From a virus: a stretch of DNA of 29,723 nt. Where the stretch lies: positions 1 to 29,723 of IMG/VR virus record IMGVR_UViG_3300023176_000213; one strand, given 5' to 3'. Both the position numbers and the translations under genes were made by a program. The notes below the pieces were generated by a model. It was given only the letters and a program-made list of their open reading frames with translations, was not told the DNA's origin and made no database searches. Position 1 is the stretch's first letter; each line of letters opens with the position of its first letter. Shown here piece after piece: positions 1 through 7,026 of the stretch.

Positions 1-29
1 CAAACCAAACCATTAATTATAATTTTAGA

Positions 30-221
30 TTAGGAACTTATTTTTTTTCGCCAAACTTTGTAATCAAATAGTTTGTTACCTTCTATTTCTCCAATGGATA
101 ATCCATTGTCTGGTAACCAATCGTATACTTTATCGAGACTAATATGTGATGGAATACGCTTGGGAAAGCCATACTTCCACCCATTGATAGGCTCAATCCA
201 GAACTCCCATTCTTCATTCAT
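30..221 (-). CDS. hypothetical protein, 63 aa
   Basis: I do not recognise this protein. It is short and rich in Trp, Tyr and Lys, with no membrane segment and no obvious motif. It begins after a good ribosome-binding site (AGGTG, 7 nt before the ATG), which overlaps the stop codon of the endolysin gene, so it looks like the next member of the lysis transcript. A short segment (IEP, then G, then GFPK-R-I, about residues 9-23) resembles a segment of the unknown protein at 28136-28366, but the match is too short to prove kinship. The 29 bases to its left hold nothing I can name. Confidence 0.6.
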   Translation of the reverse strand: MNEEWEFWIEPINGWKYGFPKRIPSHISLDKVYDWLPDNGLSIGEIEGNKLFDYKVWRKKISS

Positions 222-229
222 AATATCAC

Positions 230-685
230 CTATAGTAACTGAAAGTGTGGTGCATCAATGAAAGGCCTACGGCCCTCAGAGCGGCGTGTATCAATATAAG
301 AGTTCATTGCCTCTTCCATAGTGCCGTCCCATTCCCGTATATCAGGCACTGTCCACGCTGCACCCCATTGAATGCCAACGTCTTTTTCGATTGCCGCTGT
401 CTTCATGGCGTCAGCAATATCATCATAAAGATTAAGTTCCCATGAGCCGCGAGAACCCACATACGCCATAAGATCCACAGCATCACCAGTAAGATGACGC
501 GACTTCATAGTTTGTGAAGCCCCAGATGCAACTAATTCTTCTTGACGCTTCTCTGTTCGTAAGCCTTCGATCACACCAAAGTCTACTTTGGTTATCTCTA
601 TTGCCCTTAAAACTACGCTACGCAGGTCTTCATTTACGCCGTTCAATCTAAGTATAGACCTGCCACTTAACTTAAAATCACTCAT
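230..685 (-). CDS. endolysin, M15-type peptidoglycan peptidase
   Basis: This 151-residue protein probably cleaves peptide cross-links of the host cell wall at lysis. It carries the zinc-site pattern of the M15 family (VanY / L-alanyl-D-glutamate peptidases): SRHLTGDAVD at residues 62-71, giving ligands His64 and Asp71, and a C-terminal PHFQL with His147. The segment VIEGLRTEKRQEEL (residues 38-51) is also typical. There is no signal peptide or membrane segment, so it would need a holin to leave the cytoplasm. Candidate holin genes lie just upstream in the same transcript. Length fits single-domain phage M15 endolysins. The exact bond cut is inferred from the family. Confidence 0.9.
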   Translation of the reverse strand: MSDFKLSGRSILRLNGVNEDLRSVVLRAIEITKVDFGVIEGLRTEKRQEELVASGASQTMKSRHLTGDAVDLMAYVGSRGSWELNLYDDIADAMKTAAIEKDVGIQWGAAWTVPDIREWDGTMEEAMNSYIDTRRSEGRRPFIDAPHFQLL

Positions 686-691
686 AAGTAC

Positions 692-832
692 TTATTTCCC
701 TTGACCACGGTAACGTTTCCAGTTGCGTCTCTTGTGCTTATTAGATGGACGACTCAGCGCTGATTGCCCTATGGAGGTACGCTTGCTGACTTTCAATGGT
801 TTCCATACTGTTCCTACATTTTGCTTAGCCAT
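692..832 (-). CDS. small basic protein, 46 aa, KRTSIG / KHKRR type
   Basis: This short ORF fills the gap between the endolysin and the putative holin. It starts at 832 with a clear ribosome-binding site (GGGAG, 7 nt upstream) and ends with TAA at 692-694, overlapping the end of the preceding gene by 19 nt. The product is strongly basic, with VSKRTSIGQS in the middle (residues 15-24) and PSNKHKRRNWKRYRGQGK at the C-terminus. I remember similar short KTSIG...NKHKRR...YRGQG proteins from marine phage genomes, where their function is unknown. Nucleic-acid or virion DNA binding is a guess from charge alone. Confidence 0.75.
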   Translation of the reverse strand: MAKQNVGTVWKPLKVSKRTSIGQSALSRPSNKHKRRNWKRYRGQGK

Positions 833-1164
833 TTCTTATCTCCCAGTAAGTAGCATATTGAAGCTGCACAAAAACCTGTAAGTAAAGACTCAGACATCTT
901 TAAACCAAAATGACTAGGATGCACCATAATATCTGCGGTAGAAGTCACAAGGCCTGTTACAAAGGCGTCTGTTACTCTATTTCTATTAGGTGAAATAAAG
1001 CTTGCAATAACACACCCAATACCCGTGAGAGTGCCTGTCTTAGATGCCGTCAAAGCATGGCTCACGGTCATCGCCGTAAAATCACCCTGAACCATACAAA
1101 GCATACAAGCTGTCCACGCTTCGCCAAACTTCTCAGACCAAATCTTTACTAGACTTAGTATCAT
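814..1164 (-). CDS. putative holin-like membrane protein
   Basis: This 116-residue protein is hydrophobic, with likely membrane segments near residues 37-57 (containing TGTLTGIGCVIASFI), 65-81 and 93-107, and a basic C-terminus (DKKWLSKM). It overlaps the upstream 3-TM holin gene by 4 nt (ATGA) and lies two genes before the endolysin, which is why I suggest a role in membrane permeabilisation. I do not recognise a named holin family, and an antiholin or other inner-membrane lysis factor is equally possible. Confidence 0.55.
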   Translation of the reverse strand: MILSLVKIWSEKFGEAWTACMLCMVQGDFTAMTVSHALTASKTGTLTGIGCVIASFISPNRNRVTDAFVTGLVTSTADIMVHPSHFGLKMSESLLTGFCAASICYLLGDKKWLSKM

Positions 1165-1628
1165 TTACCTATTCTTGCCCTTGCTTTACTCATAGCTCTG
1201 TTGCCAAACCAGAAAGCAATGATAGCGCTGAATATAGCTTGTGTTTCACTATCCCATACAGCAAGCAAACCAGTCGCCAAATCAACGCCTTCATTGTTCA
1301 TCATTGCCACCAGCGCCGTTCCTTTGACCGCCGCGAAGAGGACAAAGAAGGCATAAGTAATAATAGGGCGAACACTACCGCGCAAAGCATTAACAAAACT
1401 ACCGCTATCGAGATTATTATCATGCTGATAAATCGATTGTGATTCAACAATGTCTGCCTGCGCGTCAAGTTCTTTTACTTTAAGCTCAGACAACTTCTCT
1501 GCATATTTAGCTTTTGCCTCAAGCATTGCCAACTCTTGTTGGTTTGCCTGACGCTGCTTGAAGTAGCCCAGTATCTCTGGAACGATTGACGTTCCAAAGC
1601 CAATAAGGGTTCCTAAGAGGGAAATCAT
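1161..1628 (-). CDS. holin of the 3-TM type
   Basis: This 155-residue protein matches the layout of the Holin_3TMs family: a first hydrophobic helix (residues 1-22), a long charged helical stretch rich in Ala, Glu and Lys (about 26-70), then two membrane helices (about 88-110 and 128-145, the latter with AIFSAIIAFWFGNRAM) and a basic end (KARARIGK). It would form holes in the inner membrane that let the endolysin reach the wall. It overlaps both neighbours by 4 nt, consistent with translational coupling in the lysis cassette. Family placement is by recall of the pattern. Confidence 0.75.
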   Translation of the reverse strand: MISLLGTLIGFGTSIVPEILGYFKQRQANQQELAMLEAKAKYAEKLSELKVKELDAQADIVESQSIYQHDNNLDSGSFVNALRGSVRPIITYAFFVLFAAVKGTALVAMMNNEGVDLATGLLAVWDSETQAIFSAIIAFWFGNRAMSKARARIGK

Positions 1629-1843
1629 TTCTTCTGTTGCCAGCTAGTTGCGCCGAAGTACACTGCAACCAGACCTGATAGCCCATAGAATATTGGCGCT
1701 AACTCCGCACCGCCATATTTTTCTGGATTAATTAAATAGCAAACAACTACAACCATCATCATACCAAGTGCTACCCAGCACATCCGACGACGATTTACTT
1801 GGTATGCCTGTTTGTCAGGAACATTATCTTTAACATCACTCAT
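1625..1843 (-). CDS. small two-helix membrane protein
   Basis: The 72-residue product has a charged N-terminus followed by a hydrophobic helix (about residues 21-39, MCWVALGMMMVVVVCYLI) and a second one (about 49-66). It overlaps the genes on both sides by 4 nt, so it is made with the holin. It could be an antiholin, a second holin or a membrane anchor; nothing in the sequence decides between these. Confidence 0.65.
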   Translation of the reverse strand: MSDVKDNVPDKQAYQVNRRRMCWVALGMMMVVVVCYLINPEKYGGAELAPIFYGLSGLVAVYFGATSWQQKK

Positions 1844-2073
1844 TTTCTTACTCCTGTAATCAACCGTTTAATATTCCATTGGCCATCTGGGCCTTTCTCT
1901 AATTCTACCGTCATGCGTTGGCATGTCCACCTACTGGCAAAATCATGTGACATACCCCCATAGCGTTTTATCTCACGCTTAACCCTCAGACAATCAGACA
2001 AGTTCTCGTGGTGCTTGTAACCCTCCAAAGCACCCCCTGAAAACAACAGAAGCACAAAGGACGCAGTAATCAA
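1840..2073 (-). CDS. small secreted or membrane-tethered protein with two cysteines
   Basis: The 77-residue product starts with a short hydrophobic stretch (MITASFVLLLFSGGALEG) that looks like a signal peptide or anchor. A polar region with Cys28 and Cys50 follows, which could form a disulfide in the periplasm. It sits in a chain of 4-nt overlapping genes between holin-like and coiled-coil membrane proteins. A spanin-like role is conceivable from position, but there is no lipobox cysteine near the signal sequence and no recognised spanin motif. Confidence 0.6.
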   Translation of the reverse strand: MITASFVLLLFSGGALEGYKHHENLSDCLRVKREIKRYGGMSHDFASRWTCQRMTVELEKGPDGQWNIKRLITGVRK

Positions 2074-2510
2074 TGCTTTCCTCCGTTTAGGCCATTGTTC
2101 TTATGAAACATCTCCATCTGACTATCTTTGAGCTTTTCTATAGCTTCCTCTAAATTAGCAATACGCTTCTCGTAAAAGTCTAAGGTTAGCTTTTGCTGCT
2201 GGTCGAAAGGAGCTTTTCCAGTTTCAATTTCTGTAGTCAGCTTCTCTAACTCGCCCGTCAGATGCTCAATAAGCATGAACTGCTCGCTATCCGCAGGTAG
2301 GCTACCCATCTCGCCACGCGGCCATTTAATGCGAAACTCTGTATTTTGTTCCAAGTCATTAGTCATCAGGTGCATGTTTGTTTCGAGCTTATTCAAGCGC
2401 TCTACAATCCCAAAATACGCCCACGTTGCCAGTGCTGCTCCAGCAATCAAAGAAATTAGATTGCGTATTGGTAGTGCTACTTGTGTGGTGTCATTTACTT
2501 TAGCAACCAT
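2070..2510 (-). CDS. membrane-anchored coiled-coil protein
   Basis: This 146-residue protein has one membrane segment near the N-terminus (about residues 15-35, LISLIAGAALATWAYFGIV) and a long charged helical region after it (about 36-140). A conserved-looking patch RIKWPRGEMGSLPADSEQF lies at about 60-78. I remember that patch from other marine phage proteins of unknown function. The topology (anchor plus periplasmic coiled coil) resembles an inner-membrane spanin, an inference from layout and from its place in the lysis cassette. It overlaps the next gene by 4 nt. Confidence 0.65.
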   Translation of the reverse strand: MVAKVNDTTQVALPIRNLISLIAGAALATWAYFGIVERLNKLETNMHLMTNDLEQNTEFRIKWPRGEMGSLPADSEQFMLIEHLTGELEKLTTEIETGKAPFDQQQKLTLDFYEKRIANLEEAIEKLKDSQMEMFHKNNGLNGGKH

Positions 2511-2511
2511 T

Positions 2512-2859
2512 TTACCCCCCTACTGGTGGGTGACGACCATTATGCATATGTCTAAGAACTTCTACCTCTGATCGAACAGACGCCATATCTGCTTGTAACT
2601 TAGCCATCTCACGATGGCGTCGCTCCATAACTTCTGGAGCCATCATTCCAGATATTACACTCAACCTTTGTGCTGTAGTCTCTACCTGTGTCTCAAGACG
2701 ATCACACCTTGTATCCATTTTGCGGAGATCTTTTATGATATTTTCCATAGATGTCGTAAGGCTTTTGATTTGATATCGAGCAACCGCCATTGCACCAATA
2801 ACACCAGCAGCAGTAGTACCAAGACTAAGAAGCGTAGAGAGATTTACAGATCCTTCCAT
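2512..2859 (-). CDS. membrane-anchored coiled-coil protein
   Basis: The 115-residue product has a single hydrophobic segment (about residues 9-27, LGTTAAGVIGAMAVARY region) followed by heptad-like helix to about residue 105, ending in a His/Pro/Gly-rich tail (MHNGRHPPVGG). It repeats the architecture of the next gene (2070-2510), so the two may act together across the cell envelope at lysis or DNA entry. I recognise no named family. It begins 1 nt after the stop of the gene at 2861-3157. Confidence 0.6.
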   Translation of the reverse strand: MEGSVNLSTLLSLGTTAAGVIGAMAVARYQIKSLTTSMENIIKDLRKMDTRCDRLETQVETTAQRLSVISGMMAPEVMERRHREMAKLQADMASVRSEVEVLRHMHNGRHPPVGG

Positions 2860-2860
2860 A

Positions 2861-3157
2861 TCATGGTGTACTCACAGTTACTTCACCCACAGATCCTGTA
2901 GATGAAACACCAGCAGGGTGTGGCTTATTTAAGATCACAACCCTTAACACACCATCAACCTGAAAGGTTGCCCCTTCTTCAAGCTGATAATCATTTTGTT
3001 GAAGGTTAGTAAAAACGGTAAATGTGTTTCGCCCTTCTCCGGGATTTTGAATCCCTAAAAGATAAGTAGAATACGCCCTTAAAACCTCTGCAAAATACAT
3101 CTGATCGTATTCTTTTGGAGGTACTGGAAAGTATGGGAGTGTAAGGTTTCTACTCAC
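2861..3157 (-). CDS. hypothetical phage protein, 98 aa, GTG start
   Basis: The start is GTG at 3157-3155, sharing one base with the TAG stop of the upstream hub gene (TAGTG), so translation is probably by re-initiation. The product begins with SRNLTLPYFPVPPKEYDQMY, a mostly helical N-terminal part followed by a beta-like C-terminal part ending in TVSTP. Small proteins like this follow tail genes in marine phages I remember, but no function is known to me. It may be a minor virion protein, because it sits between the hub gene and the lysis genes. Confidence 0.65.
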   Translation of the reverse strand: MSRNLTLPYFPVPPKEYDQMYFAEVLRAYSTYLLGIQNPGEGRNTFTVFTNLQQNDYQLEEGATFQVDGVLRVVILNKPHPAGVSSTGSVGEVTVSTP

Positions 3158-5277
3158 TACCTTCTCCCGTCCTGCCTTACCTCAATGCGAGGTGTGCCAA
3201 GTCTCCAACCAACGCCTGTTTCTGAAGAATCAATCCTAAAGGCAAAGCTGCGCCCACGAAGCCTCATATAGAGTTCATTGGTATATTGCTCAACTGGAGA
3301 TGAGGCCGTTTTTGATACTGGGTCATCGTTAGATTGCAGATAGTTTCCGCCCGGAAAGTTCCTTGTTTTCACTGTAAAAGTTACAGATGGCGAAATGCTG
3401 GTAGAGTTTCTGAATGTTAAATCTGGAATCACTCGACTCAAGAAAGCAAAGTCATCTCCATTACCAAGCGACATTTGACTACTCTCAATATAAGAGCTTA
3501 TGGCTGTTTTTGGATTTTGACTTCCATCATCAAAGCCAAACTCTTGATAGTAAAGTGCGTGATCTGTACCTGCGGCAATTGGATATTGGTACTGACTTAC
3601 GCCACGATCTACCCAAACCGTTCTATCTAAAGTTCCGTAATACCATAGATCTTGGCCATAATTATAAACAACATAGCTATCACATTCACTGCTGTTTACA
3701 GATGGATAAAACCACCAGATCTCAGAGAAAGCAGTGTTAGCGGCAGATGTAATTTTTTCAGCTTGGTTTTTGTTTATGTTTGAAAACACATAATCTCTAA
3801 CGGAACAGGGAAGTTCTTGAACCGCTCCCCCATATACATAGAACTCGTTTTGCCCCATCCAGTATACATTATCTTCAACAGCAATGGCTGCTAACGGACT
3901 AGCTATTGATATGTTTTGGGATATTAGGTCTATGCCAAACGTAAATGGCGGTCCTAGATATTGCATTACATGCAAAGATACATTTGTGAAGACAAGGATC
4001 TGCTGCCTTGTTTCCATAGCTGTAATGATTTCAGATCCAGTTCCAACCTTTAATTCGCCTGCAGTATTATTTACTGCTGTTTCCCAATCTGTCAGGCTTT
4101 CTTGACTACTAAATCTAATAAGCAGTGGATCTTGAACTCCCGGATCAAACTCACTATCGCAACCAAATGCAAGAATATGTCTATCTGCATTTGAAACCAT
4201 TATTTTCTTAGCGATGGTTGGAGTTTTATTTGCTCCAGCCAAAGAGCTTAACTCAACCGCTCTCGTGCTTACACCGTTAGTTTTATCCCAATAATAAATT
4301 CCTCCGTCACGAACATTTATAAGCAAATCTTCGCCGAAGTTGTCGTGAGACCAGATGCGAAGGGACGCACCAACAGCTATAAGAGACGCGGCAGACCCCC
4401 ATGCTCCACGAGACCAAAGCCCAGCACCCCAACCAGTACCGCTTACTGTAGTGTCTAAACCAGTGTTTACTTGGTACGCACCAACAACACTAGAGCCGCC
4501 GTTTCCTGTATCAGCAGCCGTAGCAAACACATAGGTTTCATCAATACCAGTACTAGTTGTTATGGAGTTTAAAGTAGCTACGGTTCTTAGATTAATATAA
4601 TACTCATCTTGATTGACGTAATGCCAAACTTGGTATTCTTGATTTAATATATCTGCTGTCGCAGCGCCACCTAGCGAAACAGCGCCCGTGTATGTAACAA
4701 AATCATTATCAAGAGTGCCGCTACTTGAACTCGAAACAATAACCGTAGAACAATTTACCGCGTCTCCAGACGTGTGTGCAGCAGCTGTGGTTCCGTCAAT
4801 ACCTCGAACGCAATCCGTTAAATCGACACCACTAATTCCTCTGTACTCAATAATTTCATCGTTAATTTTTATAATACCAAACTGAGGAAAACCTGCAGTA
4901 CTAGTTAAAGAAATTATTAAATCTTCTGCCTCAACATCACCATTTAATGTATCAGCGGAAGCAGCAAAAGTTACATCTCCTGCAGCCGTAGTTAGGCGTA
5001 TAGGGGTAATGTCGTTGTAGCCACCACCTTCATTGATATAATATTTTAAATGTGTCCCAACACCAAGATATGGCTCACCAGCTAAAGATGACCAAGGGTG
5101 AAGAGCGCGGCATGTGCCAAGAAAAAAAGTGCCTGAAAGCTTTTCCCAACCACCTATCTTTTCTGGAAATCCAAAACGGAACCTTACTTTATCGCAGTCG
5201 TACCAACCACCTTCGTTAGAATATGATGTCGCCTCCCTGTTTAAACCGGGGCGAAACTGCAATTTTGTAAATGGCAT
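3157..5277 (-). CDS. large tail hub / nozzle-like protein
   Basis: This 706-residue protein is the longest virion-type product apart from the portal. It starts MPFTKLQFRPGLNREATSYS and then runs through beta-rich, Gly/Ser/Thr-rich sequence with repeated Trp/Tyr-Gly blocks, the texture of beta-propeller hub proteins such as T7 gp12 or P22 gp10. Those close the short tail tube of podoviruses and hold fibres. Assignment to that role is by composition, size and position after the fibre genes, not by a diagnostic motif. The ATG at 5277 has no good ribosome-binding site. A GTTCAATTGAAC palindrome lies 23 nt upstream of it. Confidence 0.65.
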   Translation of the reverse strand: MPFTKLQFRPGLNREATSYSNEGGWYDCDKVRFRFGFPEKIGGWEKLSGTFFLGTCRALHPWSSLAGEPYLGVGTHLKYYINEGGGYNDITPIRLTTAAGDVTFAASADTLNGDVEAEDLIISLTSTAGFPQFGIIKINDEIIEYRGISGVDLTDCVRGIDGTTAAAHTSGDAVNCSTVIVSSSSSGTLDNDFVTYTGAVSLGGAATADILNQEYQVWHYVNQDEYYINLRTVATLNSITTSTGIDETYVFATAADTGNGGSSVVGAYQVNTGLDTTVSGTGWGAGLWSRGAWGSAASLIAVGASLRIWSHDNFGEDLLINVRDGGIYYWDKTNGVSTRAVELSSLAGANKTPTIAKKIMVSNADRHILAFGCDSEFDPGVQDPLLIRFSSQESLTDWETAVNNTAGELKVGTGSEIITAMETRQQILVFTNVSLHVMQYLGPPFTFGIDLISQNISIASPLAAIAVEDNVYWMGQNEFYVYGGAVQELPCSVRDYVFSNINKNQAEKITSAANTAFSEIWWFYPSVNSSECDSYVVYNYGQDLWYYGTLDRTVWVDRGVSQYQYPIAAGTDHALYYQEFGFDDGSQNPKTAISSYIESSQMSLGNGDDFAFLSRVIPDLTFRNSTSISPSVTFTVKTRNFPGGNYLQSNDDPVSKTASSPVEQYTNELYMRLRGRSFAFRIDSSETGVGWRLGTPRIEVRQDGRR

Positions 5278-5298
5278 CGCATTGGTTCGCTGTAGTTA

Positions 5299-5314
5299 AG
5301 GTTCAATTGAACTT
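5299..5314 (-). promoter_or_regulatory. dispersed palindrome, copy 1 (upstream of hub gene)
   Basis: The core GTTCAATTGAAC lies at 5301-5312, and on the minus strand it is preceded by AATATAAA. It sits in the short gap between the 59-aa gene and the hub gene. It is one of six related sites in the window (others at 14584, 21195, 23165, 28025 and 29707). Function is inferred only: promoter, operator or another protein-binding site. Confidence 0.6.
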
Positions 5315-5329
5315 TTATATTAATTACCA

Positions 5330-5509
5330 TTATTCCGCATCAGCAATGGTTAGTGTGCCTTCTTCTACTTGGCGCAAAATTTCGGCGTAGTGGCGGTTTG
5401 ATGGGTCGAGTGGGACGGATAGCTCCTGTCCGTTTATAATGGCGCTAATGCAGGATGTTTCGCCCATGTAATTAACATATCGGGCTGATGTAATTTGCAT
5501 TTGTTCCAT
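5330..5509 (-). CDS. small phage protein, 59 aa, VPLDP...EGTLTIADAE type
   Basis: The ATG at 5509 follows the preceding fibre gene by 2 nt, and the ribosome-binding site GGAG lies 8 nt upstream inside that gene's end. The stop is TAA at 5330-5332. The product has a middle stretch NGQELSVPLDPSNRHYAEIL (residues 26-45) and the C-terminus QVEEGTLTIADAE. This pattern recurs in small genes next to tail-fibre genes of marine phages as I remember them. Function is unknown; a fibre accessory or minor virion protein is likely from context. Confidence 0.8.
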   Translation of the reverse strand: MEQMQITSARYVNYMGETSCISAIINGQELSVPLDPSNRHYAEILRQVEEGTLTIADAE

Positions 5510-5511
5510 GG

Positions 5512-6579
5512 TTATAACTCCGCATCAAAATATAGATATGCGTTGGCATCATTACTTGCAATTAAGCCTCCGCCATTTCCAGACGTTCCAGAAGCACCAG
5601 AGCAATTTAGAAACACTGTCTTTTTTGTACTTGCGTTGGTATCATAACCAAACGAAGAAACTGCCCCAGAACCACCTTGGATGGCCCAATTTCCGCCTGA
5701 AGAAACGGTTGATTTCCCACGCATTTCTGTTGGATAATTTAACATACAAACAAAGTTACTAGAAGAAGACCAAGTTCCACCTGCAACAATACTGTAGGTA
5801 CCTTCTCCGCCGTATTTGATAAAGTACCTCTGGCACCGTGCAAGCTCATCCCCAAATTGGCGATGCTCAAACGGGGTTGCTTCAGAGCCTAGTTCTAATT
5901 GGACGCCTGTGATTTGAATTGTTGAATTAGTTGTAGATGCCCAAGTGCTATCAAACGTAATAATTGCATTTGATGTAGTTGATTCCCAGACGCCATCCGA
6001 CGACGCAGATGCGTAATTCGTACCGTAGAAAGGCGATATGAAAATTGATAGACCAGCACCATTGTCATTATTAACAGTCAATCCACTATCACCAAAGATG
6101 GTCATAGTTTTGTATTCCCAAGTGTTAGCACTGTTAATAGTAAACTGACGTGAAAAGTATTTATTGATTGCAGTGTCATCAACTCTAAACAAAACAGACA
6201 TTGTCTGAGCAACAGACGATTTTACCCAAAACGAAAAAGACATATATGCGCTTGAGCTTGTGTAATTCCAACCAGAATTGGCTAGGTCTTGAGCTTCTAC
6301 AATGTATCGAATTTCTCGATATGAAGTTGAAGAGCTACTGGCAGTTGTATTGGTAAACTTCAAGCTATTTGTAAATCCTGTTGGCGCGTCCGAAACTTGT
6401 TCGTATGTCGCGGCAGTATCCGTTTGCACTTTCCATCTATCCACTAAAAAAGCACTAGATGTACCAGTCACGCTAGTTCCGCGTTGCGAGATAGTACACG
6501 CACCATTGGTCACAAGATTCCGATACCCGTGTACCGCTGTGTCTGCAAAGCTGTTGTTCTGGATTGTGCTGAGTGCCAT
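5512..6579 (-). CDS. putative receptor-binding / tail fibre protein
   Basis: The 355-residue product begins MALSTIQNNSFADTAVHGYR and has a long central beta-rich domain (about residues 25-235) resembling carbohydrate-binding modules of phage adhesins. A linker ITGVQLELGSEATPFEHRQF (about 223-242) and ELARCQRYFIKYG follow. This VQLELG...ATPFE.R...EL..CQRY motif is common in phage host-recognition proteins. The Gly/Ser-rich C-terminus (about 260-355) is probably the variable receptor-contact part. Ribosome-binding site AGGA precedes the start. Role in binding host surface glycans is inferred. Confidence 0.7.
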   Translation of the reverse strand: MALSTIQNNSFADTAVHGYRNLVTNGACTISQRGTSVTGTSSAFLVDRWKVQTDTAATYEQVSDAPTGFTNSLKFTNTTASSSSTSYREIRYIVEAQDLANSGWNYTSSSAYMSFSFWVKSSVAQTMSVLFRVDDTAINKYFSRQFTINSANTWEYKTMTIFGDSGLTVNNDNGAGLSIFISPFYGTNYASASSDGVWESTTSNAIITFDSTWASTTNSTIQITGVQLELGSEATPFEHRQFGDELARCQRYFIKYGGEGTYSIVAGGTWSSSSNFVCMLNYPTEMRGKSTVSSGGNWAIQGGSGAVSSFGYDTNASTKKTVFLNCSGASGTSGNGGGLIASNDANAYLYFDAEL

Positions 6580-6580
6580 C

Positions 6581-6787
6581 TTACTGATCCTGTTCTAACG
6601 ACGAAGTTAGCATATTTATAAACGCATCACGGCCTACTGATAGCTGGTCAAGCTCGAACTTTGCACCGCTTACCTTACGGTCCAAGTCCTGTATGTGGTT
6701 GAGCATGGTGCGTTGTTGGTCTGTCATGTCTTCAAGTACATACTCTTTGCCGTTGATCGTAATCGGTGTTTTGTTCTCTTCATCCAT
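6581..6787 (-). CDS. small coiled-coil protein, DUF6447-like
   Basis: The 68-residue product opens with MDEENKTPITINGKEYVLED and continues as a helical, coiled-coil-like segment (about residues 24-66). ITINGKEY followed by an acidic start of helix is the pattern I associate with DUF6447, a family of small phage proteins of unknown role found beside tail fibres. It ends 1 nt before the fibre gene at 5512-6579. A chaperone-like or fibre-associated role is possible from position only. Confidence 0.65.
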   Translation of the reverse strand: MDEENKTPITINGKEYVLEDMTDQQRTMLNHIQDLDRKVSGAKFELDQLSVGRDAFINMLTSSLEQDQ

Positions 6788-6796
6788 CGGTCTGTA

Positions 6797-7015
6797 TTAC
6801 TCGTTAGCAGCTATCGCAGCATTGGCAGCGGTCATGTCTTCGTTGGTCCAGAAGTCCTTTGCCACCATGATCTTCAGATGATCGACGTTGCGCTGTACGC
6901 AGTCTGCCCACTCTGCATCGTCCATGTCTTCTGGTTGTCCAGCGTTTAGGAGATCAACACTGTGGCCCATTGCTGTATAATGCTGGGCGATTTGTTCTGC
7001 TGTTATTTCGTCCAT
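6797..7015 (-). CDS. hypothetical protein, 72 aa, fibre-adjacent
   Basis: A longer reading frame begins at 7057 inside the preceding fibre gene. I choose the ATG at 7015 because the ribosome-binding site AGGAG sits 9 nt before it and the upstream gene ends at 7027. The product (MDEITAEQIAQHYTAMGHSV...) is acidic and alpha-helical, with DMDDAEWADCVQRNVDHL in the middle. Its start region GGAGACCCCATAATG nearly copies that of the fibre gene at 8907 (GGAGACCCCGTAATG). I do not recognise a function. Confidence 0.65.
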   Translation of the reverse strand: MDEITAEQIAQHYTAMGHSVDLLNAGQPEDMDDAEWADCVQRNVDHLKIMVAKDFWTNEDMTAANAAIAANE

Positions 7016-7026
7016 TATGGGGTCTC

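Noticed and set aside
5295-5320. GTTCAATTGAAC sites as intrinsic terminators
   Set aside because: The stem is short and AT-rich, and in the minus transcript the leading side is A-rich instead of the trailing side being U-rich, so termination of late transcripts is unlikely.
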